Origin: Myxococcales bacterium
Lineage (GTDB): Bacteria > Myxococcota_A > Polyangia > Nannocystales > Nannocystaceae
DNA: 64,000 nt
Assembly: GCA_020633295.1 (NCBI GenBank)
Contig: JACKDW010000011.1
Span: 186,001-250,000 of the forward strand
Direction: 5' to 3'
The notes beneath the pieces were generated by a model. It worked only from the letters and a program-made list of their open reading frames with translations. It ran no database searches and had not been told where the DNA came from. Positions 8,904-17,785 of this stretch are shown here, in pieces. Every line of letters starts with the position of its first letter. Within the stretch, counting starts at the first letter, position 1. Made by a program: the position numbers and the translations under genes.

Positions 8904-10271
8904 ATGACTGAACACAACGATAGCAACATGACCCTGAACCTCGCCGCGCTGGCGAGCCGGGGGCTCGGACTCCTGTCGACCCTGACCTTGGCTCTTGCGA
9001 TGACCGGCGCGACCGGCTGCAACGGCGGTGACCAGACGACGACGGACACCGACGACTCGACGGACTCGGACGCGGACTCGGACTCGTCGGACAGCGGGAC
9101 GACGGCTGGCCCGGGTGATGGAGACGGAGACGGCGACGGAGACGGAGACGGCGACGGAGACGGCGACGGAGACGGAGACGGAGACGGAGACGGAGACGGC
9201 GACGGAGACGGAGACGGAGACGGAGACGGCGACGGAGACGGAGACGGCGACGGCGAGTGCGGCGACGGGAACGTCGACGACGGCGAGGAGTGCGACAACG
9301 GCGTCGACAACGCGGACAACGCCGAGTGCAAGAGCGACTGCACGTCCAACGTGTGCGGCGACGCGGCCGTGTACGAGGGCGTCGAGGCCTGCGACGACGG
9401 CGTCAACGACGGCGCCTACGGCGGCTGCAACGACGACTGCTCGCTGGCCCCGTACTGCGGCGACGCCAACCTCGACGTCGACGACGGCGAGGTCTGTGAC
9501 GACGGCGTCAACGACGGCCAGTACGGCAGCTGCAGCGAGGACTGCTCCGAGACGCTGCCGTACTGCGGCGACGCCAACGTCGACGACGGCTTCGAGGACT
9601 GCGACCTCGGCACCGACCTCAACGACGGCTCGTACAACGGCTGCAACGCCGACTGCACCCTCGGCCCGTACTGCGGCGACGGCGTGGCCGACGTCGATGA
9701 CGGCGAGATGTGCGACATGGACGACCTCAACGGCATCGCCATGTGCACCGAGCTCGACGATCAGCTGTACGAGAGCGGCGACCTGGCCTGTGACGACCAG
9801 TGCGCCTACGACGTCTCGATGTGCGTCGAGATCCCGCAGGACTACATGGAGGACTGGGAGGACGCGGTCCTGCCGAACCTCAACGCCGAGTGGGTGCTGG
9901 GCGGCAACGCGAACTGGTTCGTCACCGACGTCAACCCGATCAACGGGGCGCAGACGGCCCAGGGCGGCGACATCAACGACAACCAGATCACGCGGATCGA
10001 CTTGACGCTCGTCTTCGCGGCGCCGGGCGACCTCCAGTTCAACTATCGCACGGACTGCGAGGATGGCTGGGACTACCTGCGCTTCTTCATCGATGACGTC
10101 GAGCAGGACGCGTGGACGGGGCTCAACGTCGGGGGCGCCTCGCCGCTGTACCCGATCGGGATGGGCCAGCACACGTTCTCGTGGCGCTACACCAAGGACG
10201 GCAGCGTCTCGTCCGGGCAGGACACGGCCTGGGTCGACGACATCGTCACGACCGGCGGCGCGCTCCCGTAG
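8904..10271 (+). CDS. Cys-rich lipoprotein with Gly-Asp repeat linker and DUF4215-like repeats
   Basis: The roughly 455-residue product has a hydrophobic signal ending TGATGC, an Asp/Ser/Thr linker, and about 24 Gly-Asp dipeptides (residues about 70-118). Four or five Cys-rich units of the form CGDxxxDxGExCDxG...C follow, the myxobacterial Cys-rich repeat related to DUF4215. A C-terminal beta-sandwich-like domain (about 315-455) has the pattern of a MAM/carbohydrate-binding jelly roll: FNYRTDCEDGWDYL, then FIDDVEQDAW. It should be a surface-exposed lipoprotein with many disulfides; ligand binding is possible but unproven. An in-frame GTG at 8895 and an ATG at 8928 are alternative starts. The gene converges on the ASPIC/UnbV lipoprotein gene. 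Confidence 0.82.
   Translation: MTEHNDSNMTLNLAALASRGLGLLSTLTLALAMTGATGCNGGDQTTTDTDDSTDSDADSDSSDSGTTAGPGDGDGDGDGDGDGDGDGDGDGDGDGDGDGDGDGDGDGDGDGDGDGDGECGDGNVDDGEECDNGVDNADNAECKSDCTSNVCGDAAVYEGVEACDDGVNDGAYGGCNDDCSLAPYCGDANLDVDDGEVCDDGVNDGQYGSCSEDCSETLPYCGDANVDDGFEDCDLGTDLNDGSYNGCNADCTLGPYCGDGVADVDDGEMCDMDDLNGIAMCTELDDQLYESGDLACDDQCAYDVSMCVEIPQDYMEDWEDAVLPNLNAEWVLGGNANWFVTDVNPINGAQTAQGGDINDNQITRIDLTLVFAAPGDLQFNYRTDCEDGWDYLRFFIDDVEQDAWTGLNVGGASPLYPIGMGQHTFSWRYTKDGSVSSGQDTAWVDDIVTTGGALP
9114..9255 (+). repeat. Hexamer tandem repeat encoding (Gly-Asp)n
   Basis: The 6-base units GGAGAC and GGCGAC alternate irregularly about 24 times, coding for a poly Gly-Asp spacer in the lipoprotein. The antisense frame reads as Ser-Pro repeats, which creates a long spurious ORF. 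Copy number is likely to vary. Confidence 0.9.
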
Positions 10272-10291
10272 CGAAGCGCGCGCATCGTGGA

Positions 10292-10325
10292 CGCGCCCGG
10301 GCCCTCGCGGTCCGGGCGCGCCCGT
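10292..10325 (+). terminator. Hairpin terminator between convergent genes
   Basis: CGCGCCCGG (10292-10300) pairs with CCGGGCGCG (10312-10320) around an 11-base loop, followed by CCCGTTT. The U-run is short, so it is a moderate terminator candidate for the lipoprotein gene ending at 10271. Confidence 0.55.
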
Positions 10326-10338
10326 TTCGAAGCCCGGA

Positions 10339-12078
10339 TCACGGCTGCGGGTAGTCGCGAACGAGCCGCTGGTCGGCGGCGGTCGGGCCGAGCTGCTCGA
10401 CCAGGCCGTCGGGCCAGGTGATCTCGATGGCCTCGATCGTCGCGGTCCCGAGCCCGACGTGCTGCCGCCTGGGGTAGCCGCCGCCCCAGCTCGCGCCGCT
10501 GATCACGTCGCGCCGGTGCGCGACGCCGTCGTCGGTCGTGACGACGATCCTCGCGCCCAGCGCGTCGCGGTTAACCGGTCCAGCGCCGCGCAGCTCGAGC
10601 TCGATCCAGTGGTTCTCGGGACCGTGCGCGCCGCGGTTGCGCAGGACGTGGTAGCGGTCGACGGCGACCCCGACCGTGAGGTCAGGGCGGCCGTCGTCGT
10701 CGAAGTCCGCCGTGGCGACGCCGTAGGAGAGCCCGATGAGGTCGGCGCCGCTCTGCGGCGAGACGTCCTCGAACCCGCCGTCGCCGCGGTTGCGGTAGAG
10801 GCGGTTGCCGACGCTCGGCTTGCCGTGGGTGCCGACCGCGACGTAGAGGTCGAGCCAGCCGTCGGCGTCGTAGTCGAGGAAGCCGCAGCCCCAGCCGTAC
10901 TCGCCCCAGCCCATGTCGTCGAGTCGCACGCCCGCGTCCTCGGCGACGTCGACGTAGGTCAGCGAGCCCTGGCTGAGCTGGCTCTGCAGCAGCACGTGGT
11001 CGCCGATGTTGGTGAGGAAGAGGTCGAGGTCGCCGTCGCGGTCGTAGTCGCCGACCGCCATGCCCATGGCGTACATCTCGACCCCGGCGCCCGACTCGGT
11101 CGAGATGTCGGTGAAGCACCAGCCGCCGCAGCCGGGGCCGTCGTTGCGCCACAGCGCGTTGCCGGTGTGCTTGTCGTTGAGCACGTAGAGGTCGACGTCG
11201 CCGTCGTCGTCGACGTCGAGGAACGCGGCCGCGAGCCCGAGGCGCAGGCGCACGGCCTCGGACAGCAGCGCCGAGACGTCTTCGAAGCCGCCGCCTTGGA
11301 GGTTGTGATACAGCCGGTCGGGCGCTTCGAAGTTGTTGTTGGGCACGTAGAGGTCGAGCCAGCCGTCGCCGTCGTAGTCGCCCCAGCTCGCGGTGGTCGC
11401 CGGGCCCTTGTCGCCCACGCCCGCCAGCGCGGTGACATCTTCGAACGGGCCGCCGCCCGGGTTGCGCAGCAGCACGTTGGGCGCGTAGTGCCCGCCGATG
11501 AACAGGTCGGTCCAGCCGTCGTTGTCGTAGTCGGCCGGCGCGACGCCGCCCGAGGGGTGCTCGGGCAGCGCGAGCGCGCCGATATCGACGACCGGCTCGA
11601 GCGCGCCGCCGGCCTGGCCGCGCAGCAGCAGGTTGGGCAGCGTCAGCCGCGTGAGCACGAGGTCGAGGCGCGCGTCGCCGTCGACGTCGATCCACGCTTG
11701 CCCGGTCGGCGCGAATTGAGAATTGTCGCTGGGGTAGGGCGCGTCGAGCCCCAGCTCGTCCGTGATGTCTTCGAACACGTCGCCGAGCGGCCCGGGGTCG
11801 TCCGTGCCCTGCGTGTCGCCGCCGGAGCCCTGCCCGCCGTCGCTCCCGCCGCCGTGATCACCGGTGCCGCCGCTCCCATCGCCGCTCGTGGTCGCGTCGG
11901 GGCCGCTCGCGTCGCTGGAGCCGGCGCCGGTCTCTTGCGCGGCGTCGCTGGCGAGGTCGCGCGAGGTGGCGCCGTCGCTCCCGTCGCCGATGTCGTCCCC
12001 GCCGCACGCGCCGACCAGCGCGAGGGCGCAGAGGAGCCGCCGACCGCGGCGAGGCGCGCGTGATGATGCAAACAACAT
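10339..12078 (-). CDS. FG-GAP lipoprotein with ASPIC/UnbV C-terminal domain
   Basis: The 579-residue product has a lipoprotein signal (ALVGAC), a Ser/Thr/Asp/Gly linker (about 25-100), and about seven FG-GAP propeller units such as DYDNDGWTDLFIGGHY and DYDGDGWLDLYVPN. A C-terminal ASPIC/UnbV-type domain (about 470-579) contains the signature GARIVVTTDDG, RRQHVGLGTA and EITWPDG. This is the architecture of CRTAC1-like proteins, which are extracellular and calcium-binding. Its function in bacteria is unknown. It is transcribed toward the hairpin at 10292 and lies 33 bases downstream of the radical SAM gene on the same strand, so readthrough from that gene is possible. Confidence 0.85.
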   Translation of the reverse strand: MLFASSRAPRRGRRLLCALALVGACGGDDIGDGSDGATSRDLASDAAQETGAGSSDASGPDATTSGDGSGGTGDHGGGSDGGQGSGGDTQGTDDPGPLGDVFEDITDELGLDAPYPSDNSQFAPTGQAWIDVDGDARLDLVLTRLTLPNLLLRGQAGGALEPVVDIGALALPEHPSGGVAPADYDNDGWTDLFIGGHYAPNVLLRNPGGGPFEDVTALAGVGDKGPATTASWGDYDGDGWLDLYVPNNNFEAPDRLYHNLQGGGFEDVSALLSEAVRLRLGLAAAFLDVDDDGDVDLYVLNDKHTGNALWRNDGPGCGGWCFTDISTESGAGVEMYAMGMAVGDYDRDGDLDLFLTNIGDHVLLQSQLSQGSLTYVDVAEDAGVRLDDMGWGEYGWGCGFLDYDADGWLDLYVAVGTHGKPSVGNRLYRNRGDGGFEDVSPQSGADLIGLSYGVATADFDDDGRPDLTVGVAVDRYHVLRNRGAHGPENHWIELELRGAGPVNRDALGARIVVTTDDGVAHRRDVISGASWGGGYPRRQHVGLGTATIEAIEITWPDGLVEQLGPTAADQRLVRDYPQP

Positions 12079-12111
12079 GTCTCTTCGTTCACGCGGATCG
12101 CCGCGCGCGCG

Positions 12112-13878
12112 TCAGCCGGCTAGCAGCGCGCGCATCGCCTGCATGCAGGCGCCGGCGCTCGCGGGGTCGGTGTCGTCGCCGACGCGGGCGCCGACGGAGA
12201 CCGCCGGCTTGTCGCGATCGGGCTGGACCGAGAGCGTGAGCTCGAGCTCGCCGCCGTCCGGGCTCGAGAGCCGCAGGATCGCGCCGGGCCAATCTGGCTG
12301 CGGCGCGGCGCCGTCGAGCCGCCACGGCGTCGGCAGCCGCCCGCGCGCGTCGTGTCGTCGCGCGCGCTCGATGGCGCGGGTGATGTGCGCGCGGCCCAGC
12401 GCGAGGCGCTCGGCGGGCAGCATGCCGGCGATGACGCGCGCGAGCTGCAGCGGGCGCGTCACCGTGACCGGCGGCGCGTCGACCTGGTCGCGCGACGAGT
12501 CACCGGGCTGTTTGGACATATCATCGACCCGCGCGGCCAACCAGCGCAGCAGCGCGGCGACGGCCGCGAGCTCGGCGGCGCGCCGCGGTCGCCCCTCGAG
12601 CCGCAGGCCGACGCGGAAGCGATCGGTCTCGAGCACGACGGGCGGGCTGTCGACCGGCGCGCCCGCGCCCGCGGGCGGCGTGAGCACGAGCGTCGCGGTG
12701 AGCGGGCCCTCGTCGGTGCGCGCGGTCAGGCTCAGCTCGACGAAGCGGTCCCGCGAGCTGCGGTGGAGCCTCGTCGCGCGCCACCCGGGCGGCTCGCCGC
12801 GCACGAGCTCGAGCAGGTGCGGCTCGACCAGCAGCGTGAAGTGATGCAGCCTCGGGTCGAGCGCCCGCAGGCGCGCGCGCGAGACCGGCACGAATTCGTC
12901 GTGGCCGTAGAACTGCGCGTACTTGTCGAAGATCCCGTTGCACTGCGGCTTGAACACGCAGGCGTCGCACTGCGGCGGGTGGCGCTTGTCGACGCGCTTG
13001 ACCTCGTACTTGTTCCACGGCTTCGAGAGCTCGTTCGCGCCGTCGGCCGCGACGGTCATCGTGGCCTCGCCGTCGTGGTGGATCTTGTGGCTCCACTCGG
13101 GCAGCAGGCAGTAGGGGTAGTTGCCGACGTTGACGTCGAACTCCGGGTCGATCGCCTCGAAGCCCTCGAGCATCTCGCGGAAGTAGGGGGCCATGTCCGC
13201 GTAGCGCGGCATGATCGCGCGCAGGTACTCGTCGGTGCGCACGCCCGCGTCGGACGGGCGGATCATGTCGAGGTGCAGCTGGGTGATGTCGTGCGCCTGG
13301 ATCAGCGCGGGGAAGTCGGGCAGCGAGCGGTAGCTGTGCTCGTTGATGCAGGCGTTCGCGGTGACGCGCTGCCCGAGCTCCTTGAGGTGCCGCATGCCCT
13401 CGATGATCCGCGCGAACGCGCCCTGCTTCTGGGTCACGCGGTCGTGGGCCGCCTCGTTGCCGCCCTGGATCGAGAACCTCCAGGTGAAGCGCCCGAGCGC
13501 GACGAGCTCGTCGACGAACGAGCGCCGCCGGGTCTTCACGCCGTTGGTGAAGATCACGATCTCCTCGAACTCGAGCTCGACCGCGCGCCGCAGCGCGGGC
13601 AGGAAGCTGCGCTGCAGCGTCGGCTCACCGCCGAGGATCGTCAGCTTCTTCGCGCCGCGAGCGGCCGCCGCCTCGAGCTCGCGCAGGACGGGCGCGGTGT
13701 CGATGGTGCCCGCGAGGCGCTGCTCGGTCATCTGCCCGCTCACGCAGAAGACGCAGCGGTTGTTGCAGACGTGCCCGAGCTGGATCTCGATCTGCGCGCC
13801 AGCGCCGAAGGTCGCGACGGACTGCGCCTCGAGGATGTGAAGCCGCTTGTGGCCTCGATGCGCCGGCTCGCCCGTCAC
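12112..13878 (-). CDS. Radical SAM protein with auxiliary Cys cluster and extra C-terminal domain
   Basis: The 588-residue protein has the radical SAM cluster motif CNNRCVFC (Cys38, Cys42, Cys45), the SAM-binding GGEPTL and further barrel motifs such as FTNGVKT and FSIQGGNEAAHD. A second Cys set around residues 300-315 (CDAC, then CN) could hold an additional iron-sulfur cluster, as in SPASM/twitch proteins that modify peptides or small molecules. The last 250 residues match no family I recognise and are rich in Arg, Ala and Leu. No small precursor-peptide gene is obvious next to it. The reaction is therefore unknown; a maturase or peptide-modifying role is a guess based only on the auxiliary cluster. 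Confidence 0.82.
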   Translation of the reverse strand: MTGEPAHRGHKRLHILEAQSVATFGAGAQIEIQLGHVCNNRCVFCVSGQMTEQRLAGTIDTAPVLRELEAAAARGAKKLTILGGEPTLQRSFLPALRRAVELEFEEIVIFTNGVKTRRRSFVDELVALGRFTWRFSIQGGNEAAHDRVTQKQGAFARIIEGMRHLKELGQRVTANACINEHSYRSLPDFPALIQAHDITQLHLDMIRPSDAGVRTDEYLRAIMPRYADMAPYFREMLEGFEAIDPEFDVNVGNYPYCLLPEWSHKIHHDGEATMTVAADGANELSKPWNKYEVKRVDKRHPPQCDACVFKPQCNGIFDKYAQFYGHDEFVPVSRARLRALDPRLHHFTLLVEPHLLELVRGEPPGWRATRLHRSSRDRFVELSLTARTDEGPLTATLVLTPPAGAGAPVDSPPVVLETDRFRVGLRLEGRPRRAAELAAVAALLRWLAARVDDMSKQPGDSSRDQVDAPPVTVTRPLQLARVIAGMLPAERLALGRAHITRAIERARRHDARGRLPTPWRLDGAAPQPDWPGAILRLSSPDGGELELTLSVQPDRDKPAVSVGARVGDDTDPASAGACMQAMRALLAG

Positions 13879-13956
13879 GGTCGCACAGTTTAGCAGGATC
13901 CGGCGCGCGGCTCCGCCGGGCGGGGCCGAGCGCCCGGGCCGGCGCGAGGCGAGGGC

Positions 13957-15294
13957 CTAGGGGACGGCGCCGAGCCAGAAGGTCGCGCGCAGCCCTCCGT
14001 GGGTCACGCGAGCACCTGACTCCAGGGGCAGGCCGGTCGCGCGCGCGAGCGCGGCGTCGGGGCACAGCAGCGCGACGCCCCAGCCCGAGAAGCGCGCGCG
14101 CGCGAGCTGCCCGAGTCGCGCGTAGAGCGACCGCAGGTCGCGCCCGCGCGAGATCCGACGCCCGTAGGGCGGGTTGCTGACGATCCACCCGGGGGGGCGC
14201 CCCGCGAGCGTGAAGCCGGTGAGCTCCTCGGCCGCGCGCCAGCCCGAGAGGCTGCGACGCGCCACGCTGAGCTCGTCCCCGACGCCGGCGCGCGCGGCGT
14301 TGGCCACCGCGGCCGCGACGGCGCCCTCGTCGCGATCGCCCGCCAGGATCGGCGCGTCTGCGCTCTGAGACAGGCTGCAGTCGCGCGCGGCCTCGCCGCG
14401 GACGGACGCCCAGAGGCCGCGGTTGAAGCCCGGCTGGTCCATGAACGCGAACCGGCGACCCTCGCCGGGCGGCCGCCCTCGCCGCAGCAGCGCGGCCTCG
14501 ATCACGAGGGTCCCCGAGCCGCAGAACGGATCGACGAGCGCGGCGTCCGTGCGCCAGCCGCTGGCGAGCAGCAGCCCGGCCGCGATCGTCTCGCGCACGG
14601 GGGCGCGCGCGAGCGCTTGGCGATACCCGCGGCGGTGCAGCGGCGCGCCCGAGCTGTCGAGGCTCAGGGAGCAGCGGTCGCGGACGATCCGCGCGAGCAG
14701 CAGCGCTGGCGCGCGCGCGGTCTCGGCGTCGATCGCCGACGTCGAGGATGAGTTCGAAGCCGCCGAGGACGAGGACGATGTCGTGGTCTCGAGGACAGAC
14801 GCGCGCGCGTCGACGTCATCGCGCGTGGGGGCGCGCGGCCTGCCCACCGCGGCGGCGAGGCGCTCCGCGATCGCGCCGGTGTGGTAGAGGCGCGACGCGT
14901 GCGAGCTGACGCGCAGCGCGATCGGTTGGTCCGGGGGCAGCAGCGCGTCCCAGTCGATCGCCCGAACGCCCGCGTCGAGCTCGGCGAAGCTGGCGGCCCG
15001 AACGCGCGCGACGCGGACGAGCACGCGCGTCGCGGTGCGCAGCTGCAGGTTGGCGCGGTACAGCGCGCGCGTGGACCCGCGAAACGCGACCCCGCCCGCC
15101 AGCGGGCGCGCGGGGCCGAGGCCGAGCCTCTCGAGCTCGAGCGCCGTGACGGGCTCGAGGCCAGGGGCGGTCACGGCGAACAGCGAGTGGTCCTTGCGAC
15201 TGGTTCGGGGCGGTGTCACGGGCACGTCACTCGTGGGGCGCGGCGCGACTCGAGCTCGCGTGTTGGGGGGCTCGCGACGCGCGCTCTGGGCCAC
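13957..15294 (-). CDS. THUMP-domain 23S rRNA/tRNA guanine-N2 methyltransferase (RlmL/TrmN6-like)
   Basis: The 445-residue protein contains a THUMP RNA-binding region (about 60-160) and a Rossmann methyltransferase domain. The SAM motif is DPFCGSGTLVIEAALL (about 253-268), and the catalytic NPPYGRRIS (about 374-382) is the N-P-P-Y signature of amino-methylating enzymes. The segment RRGYRQALARAPVRETIAAGLL just before the SAM motif is characteristic of RlmL/YcbY and archaeal TrmN relatives, which make m2G in rRNA or tRNA. A Ser/Asp/Glu-rich insert at about 165-195 is unusual. The N-terminal 35 residues look disordered, so the true start could be slightly downstream. It is divergent from pyruvate kinase. 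Confidence 0.85.
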   Translation of the reverse strand: MAQSARREPPNTRARVAPRPTSDVPVTPPRTSRKDHSLFAVTAPGLEPVTALELERLGLGPARPLAGGVAFRGSTRALYRANLQLRTATRVLVRVARVRAASFAELDAGVRAIDWDALLPPDQPIALRVSSHASRLYHTGAIAERLAAAVGRPRAPTRDDVDARASVLETTTSSSSSAASNSSSTSAIDAETARAPALLLARIVRDRCSLSLDSSGAPLHRRGYRQALARAPVRETIAAGLLLASGWRTDAALVDPFCGSGTLVIEAALLRRGRPPGEGRRFAFMDQPGFNRGLWASVRGEAARDCSLSQSADAPILAGDRDEGAVAAAVANAARAGVGDELSVARRSLSGWRAAEELTGFTLAGRPPGWIVSNPPYGRRISRGRDLRSLYARLGQLARARFSGWGVALLCPDAALARATGLPLESGARVTHGGLRATFWLGAVP

Positions 15295-15389
15295 CTACTA
15301 CAGGGCCGCGCCCTTGGTCACGTCCCCGCGACGAGGAGTCCGCACGGGCGACCATACCCGCGCCTCGTCGGCTCTGGCATCATGCGCCC

Positions 15390-16850
15390 ATGTCGAACCC
15401 CGCTCCACGCCGCGCGAAGATCGTCTGCACGGTCGGCCCGGCGAGCAACAACCCGGAGACGCTCGACGCCCTCATTAACGCGGGCATGAACGTCGCCAGG
15501 CTCAACTTCTCCCACGGCTCGCACGACGACCACGCGCGGGTGTTCCGCATGATCCGACAGGAGGCCGCGCGCTACGACGTCGCGGTCAGCATCCTCGCCG
15601 ACCTCCAAGGCCCCAAGATCCGCGTCGGCGCGATCCCCGATCCAGGCTTCGAGCTCGAGAACGGGGCGACCTTCATTCTCACCGTCGACGCGTCCGCGCC
15701 GCTCGAGCCCACGCGCGTCCCGGTTGACTACGCCAAGCTCGCCGAGGAAATCTCGGCCGGCGACCGGATCCTGCTGGACGACGGCAACCTCGAGCTGCGC
15801 GTCGTCGCCGTTCGCGGCGAGGACATCGAGACCGAGGTCGTCATCGGCGGCACGCTCAAGGCGCGCAAGGGCGTCAATCTCCCGGGCGTCAAGCTGTCGG
15901 TCCCGTCGCTGACCGAGAAGGATCGTGAAGATCTGCGCTTCGCGCTCGAGCTGGGCGTGGACGTGATCGCGCTGTCGTTCGTCCGCGACGCGGCGTGCAT
16001 CGAGGAGGCGCGCGCGTTTATGCGCGATTGCGGCCGCGAGGTCCCGATCATCGCCAAGATCGAGAAGCCCGAGGCGGTCAAGAACCTCGACGCGATCCTC
16101 GAGAGCAGCAACGGCATCATGGTCGCGCGCGGCGACCTGGGCGTCGAGATGGGCCCCGAGGTCGTCCCGGTGATCCAGAAGCAGATGATCGAGGCGGCCA
16201 ACGAGCAGGGCAAGCTCGTCATCACCGCGACGCAGATGCTCGACTCGATGATCCGCAACCCGCGCCCGACCCGCGCCGAGGCCTCCGATGTGGCCAACGC
16301 GGTGCTCGACGGGAGCGACGCGGTGATGCTGTCCGGCGAGACCGCGGCGGGCGCGTATCCCGTCCGCAGCGTGCAGATCATGGACCGCATCATCCGCAGC
16401 ACGGAGGGCGAGGAGCGCTACTGGCGCGATCCACCGATCGATCTCGAGCTGGGGCACACGACCAACACGATCGCGCGCACGCTCGCCGTCTGCAGCAAGA
16501 GCCTCCAGGACACCCGCGCGATCGTCGTGTACACGGGCTCAGGCGGGATCGCGCGGCTGGTCAGCGACTACCGCCCGCGGGTGCCGATCTACGCGTTCAC
16601 CCCGAACGCCAGCACGTACCAGAGCCTCGCGCTCTACTGGGGCGTCACGCCGATCCTCTTTACGCCGTCGAGCCACGAGGGCAGCAGCATCTTTATCGAC
16701 CTCGACAAGGCGATTTTGCGCCGCGAGCTGCTGCAGCGGGGAGACCGCATCTGCATCGCGTTCGGCTACCCGCTCAAGGATCACAAGTCTGTGAACTTGC
16801 TCAAGCTCCACAAGGTCGGCGAGAGCTTGCCGAACCGCTCCGGTTCGTGA
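15390..16850 (+). CDS. pyk: Pyruvate kinase
   Basis: The 486-residue enzyme transfers phosphate from phosphoenolpyruvate to ADP, the last step of glycolysis. Diagnostic segments include RRAKIVCTVGPASNN at the N-terminus, LNFSHGSH, the active-site signature IAKIEKPEAV (Lys at about 221), ARGDLGVE (metal-binding region), TATQMLDSMI and SGETAAG. The length is normal for the bacterial tetrameric enzyme. ATG at 15390 is chosen because it gives the conserved N-terminus; the frame is open upstream but those residues are not conserved. A tRNA-Leu gene begins 18 bases after the stop and the shared terminator is at 16956. Confidence 0.95.
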   Translation: MSNPAPRRAKIVCTVGPASNNPETLDALINAGMNVARLNFSHGSHDDHARVFRMIRQEAARYDVAVSILADLQGPKIRVGAIPDPGFELENGATFILTVDASAPLEPTRVPVDYAKLAEEISAGDRILLDDGNLELRVVAVRGEDIETEVVIGGTLKARKGVNLPGVKLSVPSLTEKDREDLRFALELGVDVIALSFVRDAACIEEARAFMRDCGREVPIIAKIEKPEAVKNLDAILESSNGIMVARGDLGVEMGPEVVPVIQKQMIEAANEQGKLVITATQMLDSMIRNPRPTRAEASDVANAVLDGSDAVMLSGETAAGAYPVRSVQIMDRIIRSTEGEERYWRDPPIDLELGHTTNTIARTLAVCSKSLQDTRAIVVYTGSGGIARLVSDYRPRVPIYAFTPNASTYQSLALYWGVTPILFTPSSHEGSSIFIDLDKAILRRELLQRGDRICIAFGYPLKDHKSVNLLKLHKVGESLPNRSGS

Positions 16851-16868
16851 TACCCACCCTGTCCACCA

Positions 16869-16955
16869 GCGAAGGTGGTGGAATTGGTAGACACGCCAGA
16901 CTAAGGATCTGGTGGGGTAACACCTGTGAGGGTTCGAGTCCCTCCCTTCGCACCA
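16869..16955 (+). tRNA. tRNA-Leu, anticodon AAG, CCA encoded
   Basis: An 87-base class II tRNA folds well. The acceptor stem GCGAAGG pairs with CCTTCGC, a D-arm carries AATTGGTAGA, the anticodon stem CCAGA pairs with TCTGG around the loop CTAAGGA, a long variable arm follows, the T-arm is GAGGG-TTCGAGT-CCCTC, and the end is ACCA. With T at position 33 the anticodon reads AAG, which would decode CUU (and CUC/CUA if A34 is deaminated to inosine). Bacteria usually use GAG here. The discriminator A and long variable arm agree with leucine. Confidence 0.93.
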
Positions 16956-16991
16956 CGGGCCCCGGAGAGAACTCCGGGGCCCGTTTTTTTT
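16956..16991 (+). terminator. Strong intrinsic terminator
   Basis: CGGGCCCCGGAG pairs perfectly with CTCCGGGGCCCG around an AGAA loop and is followed by eight T residues. It should end transcription of the tRNA and of any pyk readthrough. Confidence 0.95.
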
Positions 16992-17107
16992 GGTTCGCGC
17001 GTCCCGGACCGGCCGACCGGCGGGGCGCGAGGCGCCAGCGGCGCGAGGTTGCGCGAAGGCCCGACGACGCGCCCGGCAGGTCGCTCGCGCTGCTATGCTC
17101 CCGCCGG

Positions 17108-17734
17108 GTGTCGAGCTCCAGTCGTTCGAATACGCCGCGTCCAAGCGCGCCGCGATCGTCGACGGTCGCGAGCTTTTACGCGTTCCTCGCGGTGGTCGCG
17201 TTCTTCTGGCACGCGATCGTCGAGGACAGCAACGACGTCTGGCGCGCGGGCCCCGAGATCTCGTGGGCGACGCTGCTGTGGACCCCGCTGATCGGCGTCG
17301 CGTTCGGGCTCGCGGTCGTCGTCGCGTTTCGCTGGCTCGAGCCGCGTCAGCCCTGGATCTCCGAGCTCGGCGGCGAGTTTCGCTCGATCTTCGGGCGGCC
17401 GCGCCTGCGCGAGCTGTTCCTGCTCGCGGCCGCGAGCTCGCTCGGCGAAGAGCTGCTGTTTCGCGGCGCCATGCTCGACGCCTGGGGCCTTTGGCTCAGC
17501 AGCCTGGTGTTCGCGGCGCTCCACCTGCCGCCCAAGCGCACGCTGTGGCCGTGGACGCTCAGCTCCTTCATCCTCGGCGTCGCGCTCGGGCTCCTGACCC
17601 TGCTCACGCACAACCTCGGGGCGGCCGTGGCCGCGCACTTCGTCATCAACCTGCTCAACCTCCACTACATCACGCGCGGGGAAGAGGCGTCGGCGTCGCG
17701 GGTCGAGGTTCGGGTCGGGCTGCTGCGCGTGTAG
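17108..17734 (+). CDS. CPBP-family intramembrane metalloprotease (Abi/CAAX type)
   Basis: The 208-residue protein has several hydrophobic helices and the CPBP motifs in order: EELLFRG (about 114-120, the EExxxR motif), ALHLP and AHFVINLLN. These glutamates and histidines form the zinc site in Rce1-like CAAX prenyl endopeptidases; bacterial relatives act in processing or immunity to peptides. Substrates are unknown. The start is uncertain: GTG at 17108 is the first plausible codon in frame before the first helix, without a clear Shine-Dalgarno. It lies after the terminator at 16956 and so needs its own promoter. Confidence 0.8.
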   Translation: MSSSSRSNTPRPSAPRSSTVASFYAFLAVVAFFWHAIVEDSNDVWRAGPEISWATLLWTPLIGVAFGLAVVVAFRWLEPRQPWISELGGEFRSIFGRPRLRELFLLAAASSLGEELLFRGAMLDAWGLWLSSLVFAALHLPPKRTLWPWTLSSFILGVALGLLTLLTHNLGAAVAAHFVINLLNLHYITRGEEASASRVEVRVGLLRV

Positions 17735-17785
17735 CTGGCCTCCGCTGGCTGGTCGCCGCCCGGCCGCCGGGGTAGAAGCGCTGCC

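Noticed and set aside
8495..9406. N-terminal extension of the aldo/keto reductase with Ser-Pro repeats
   Set aside because: The Ser-Pro run is only the antisense of the Gly-Asp hexamer repeat in the lipoprotein gene; the conserved reductase starts at 8494.
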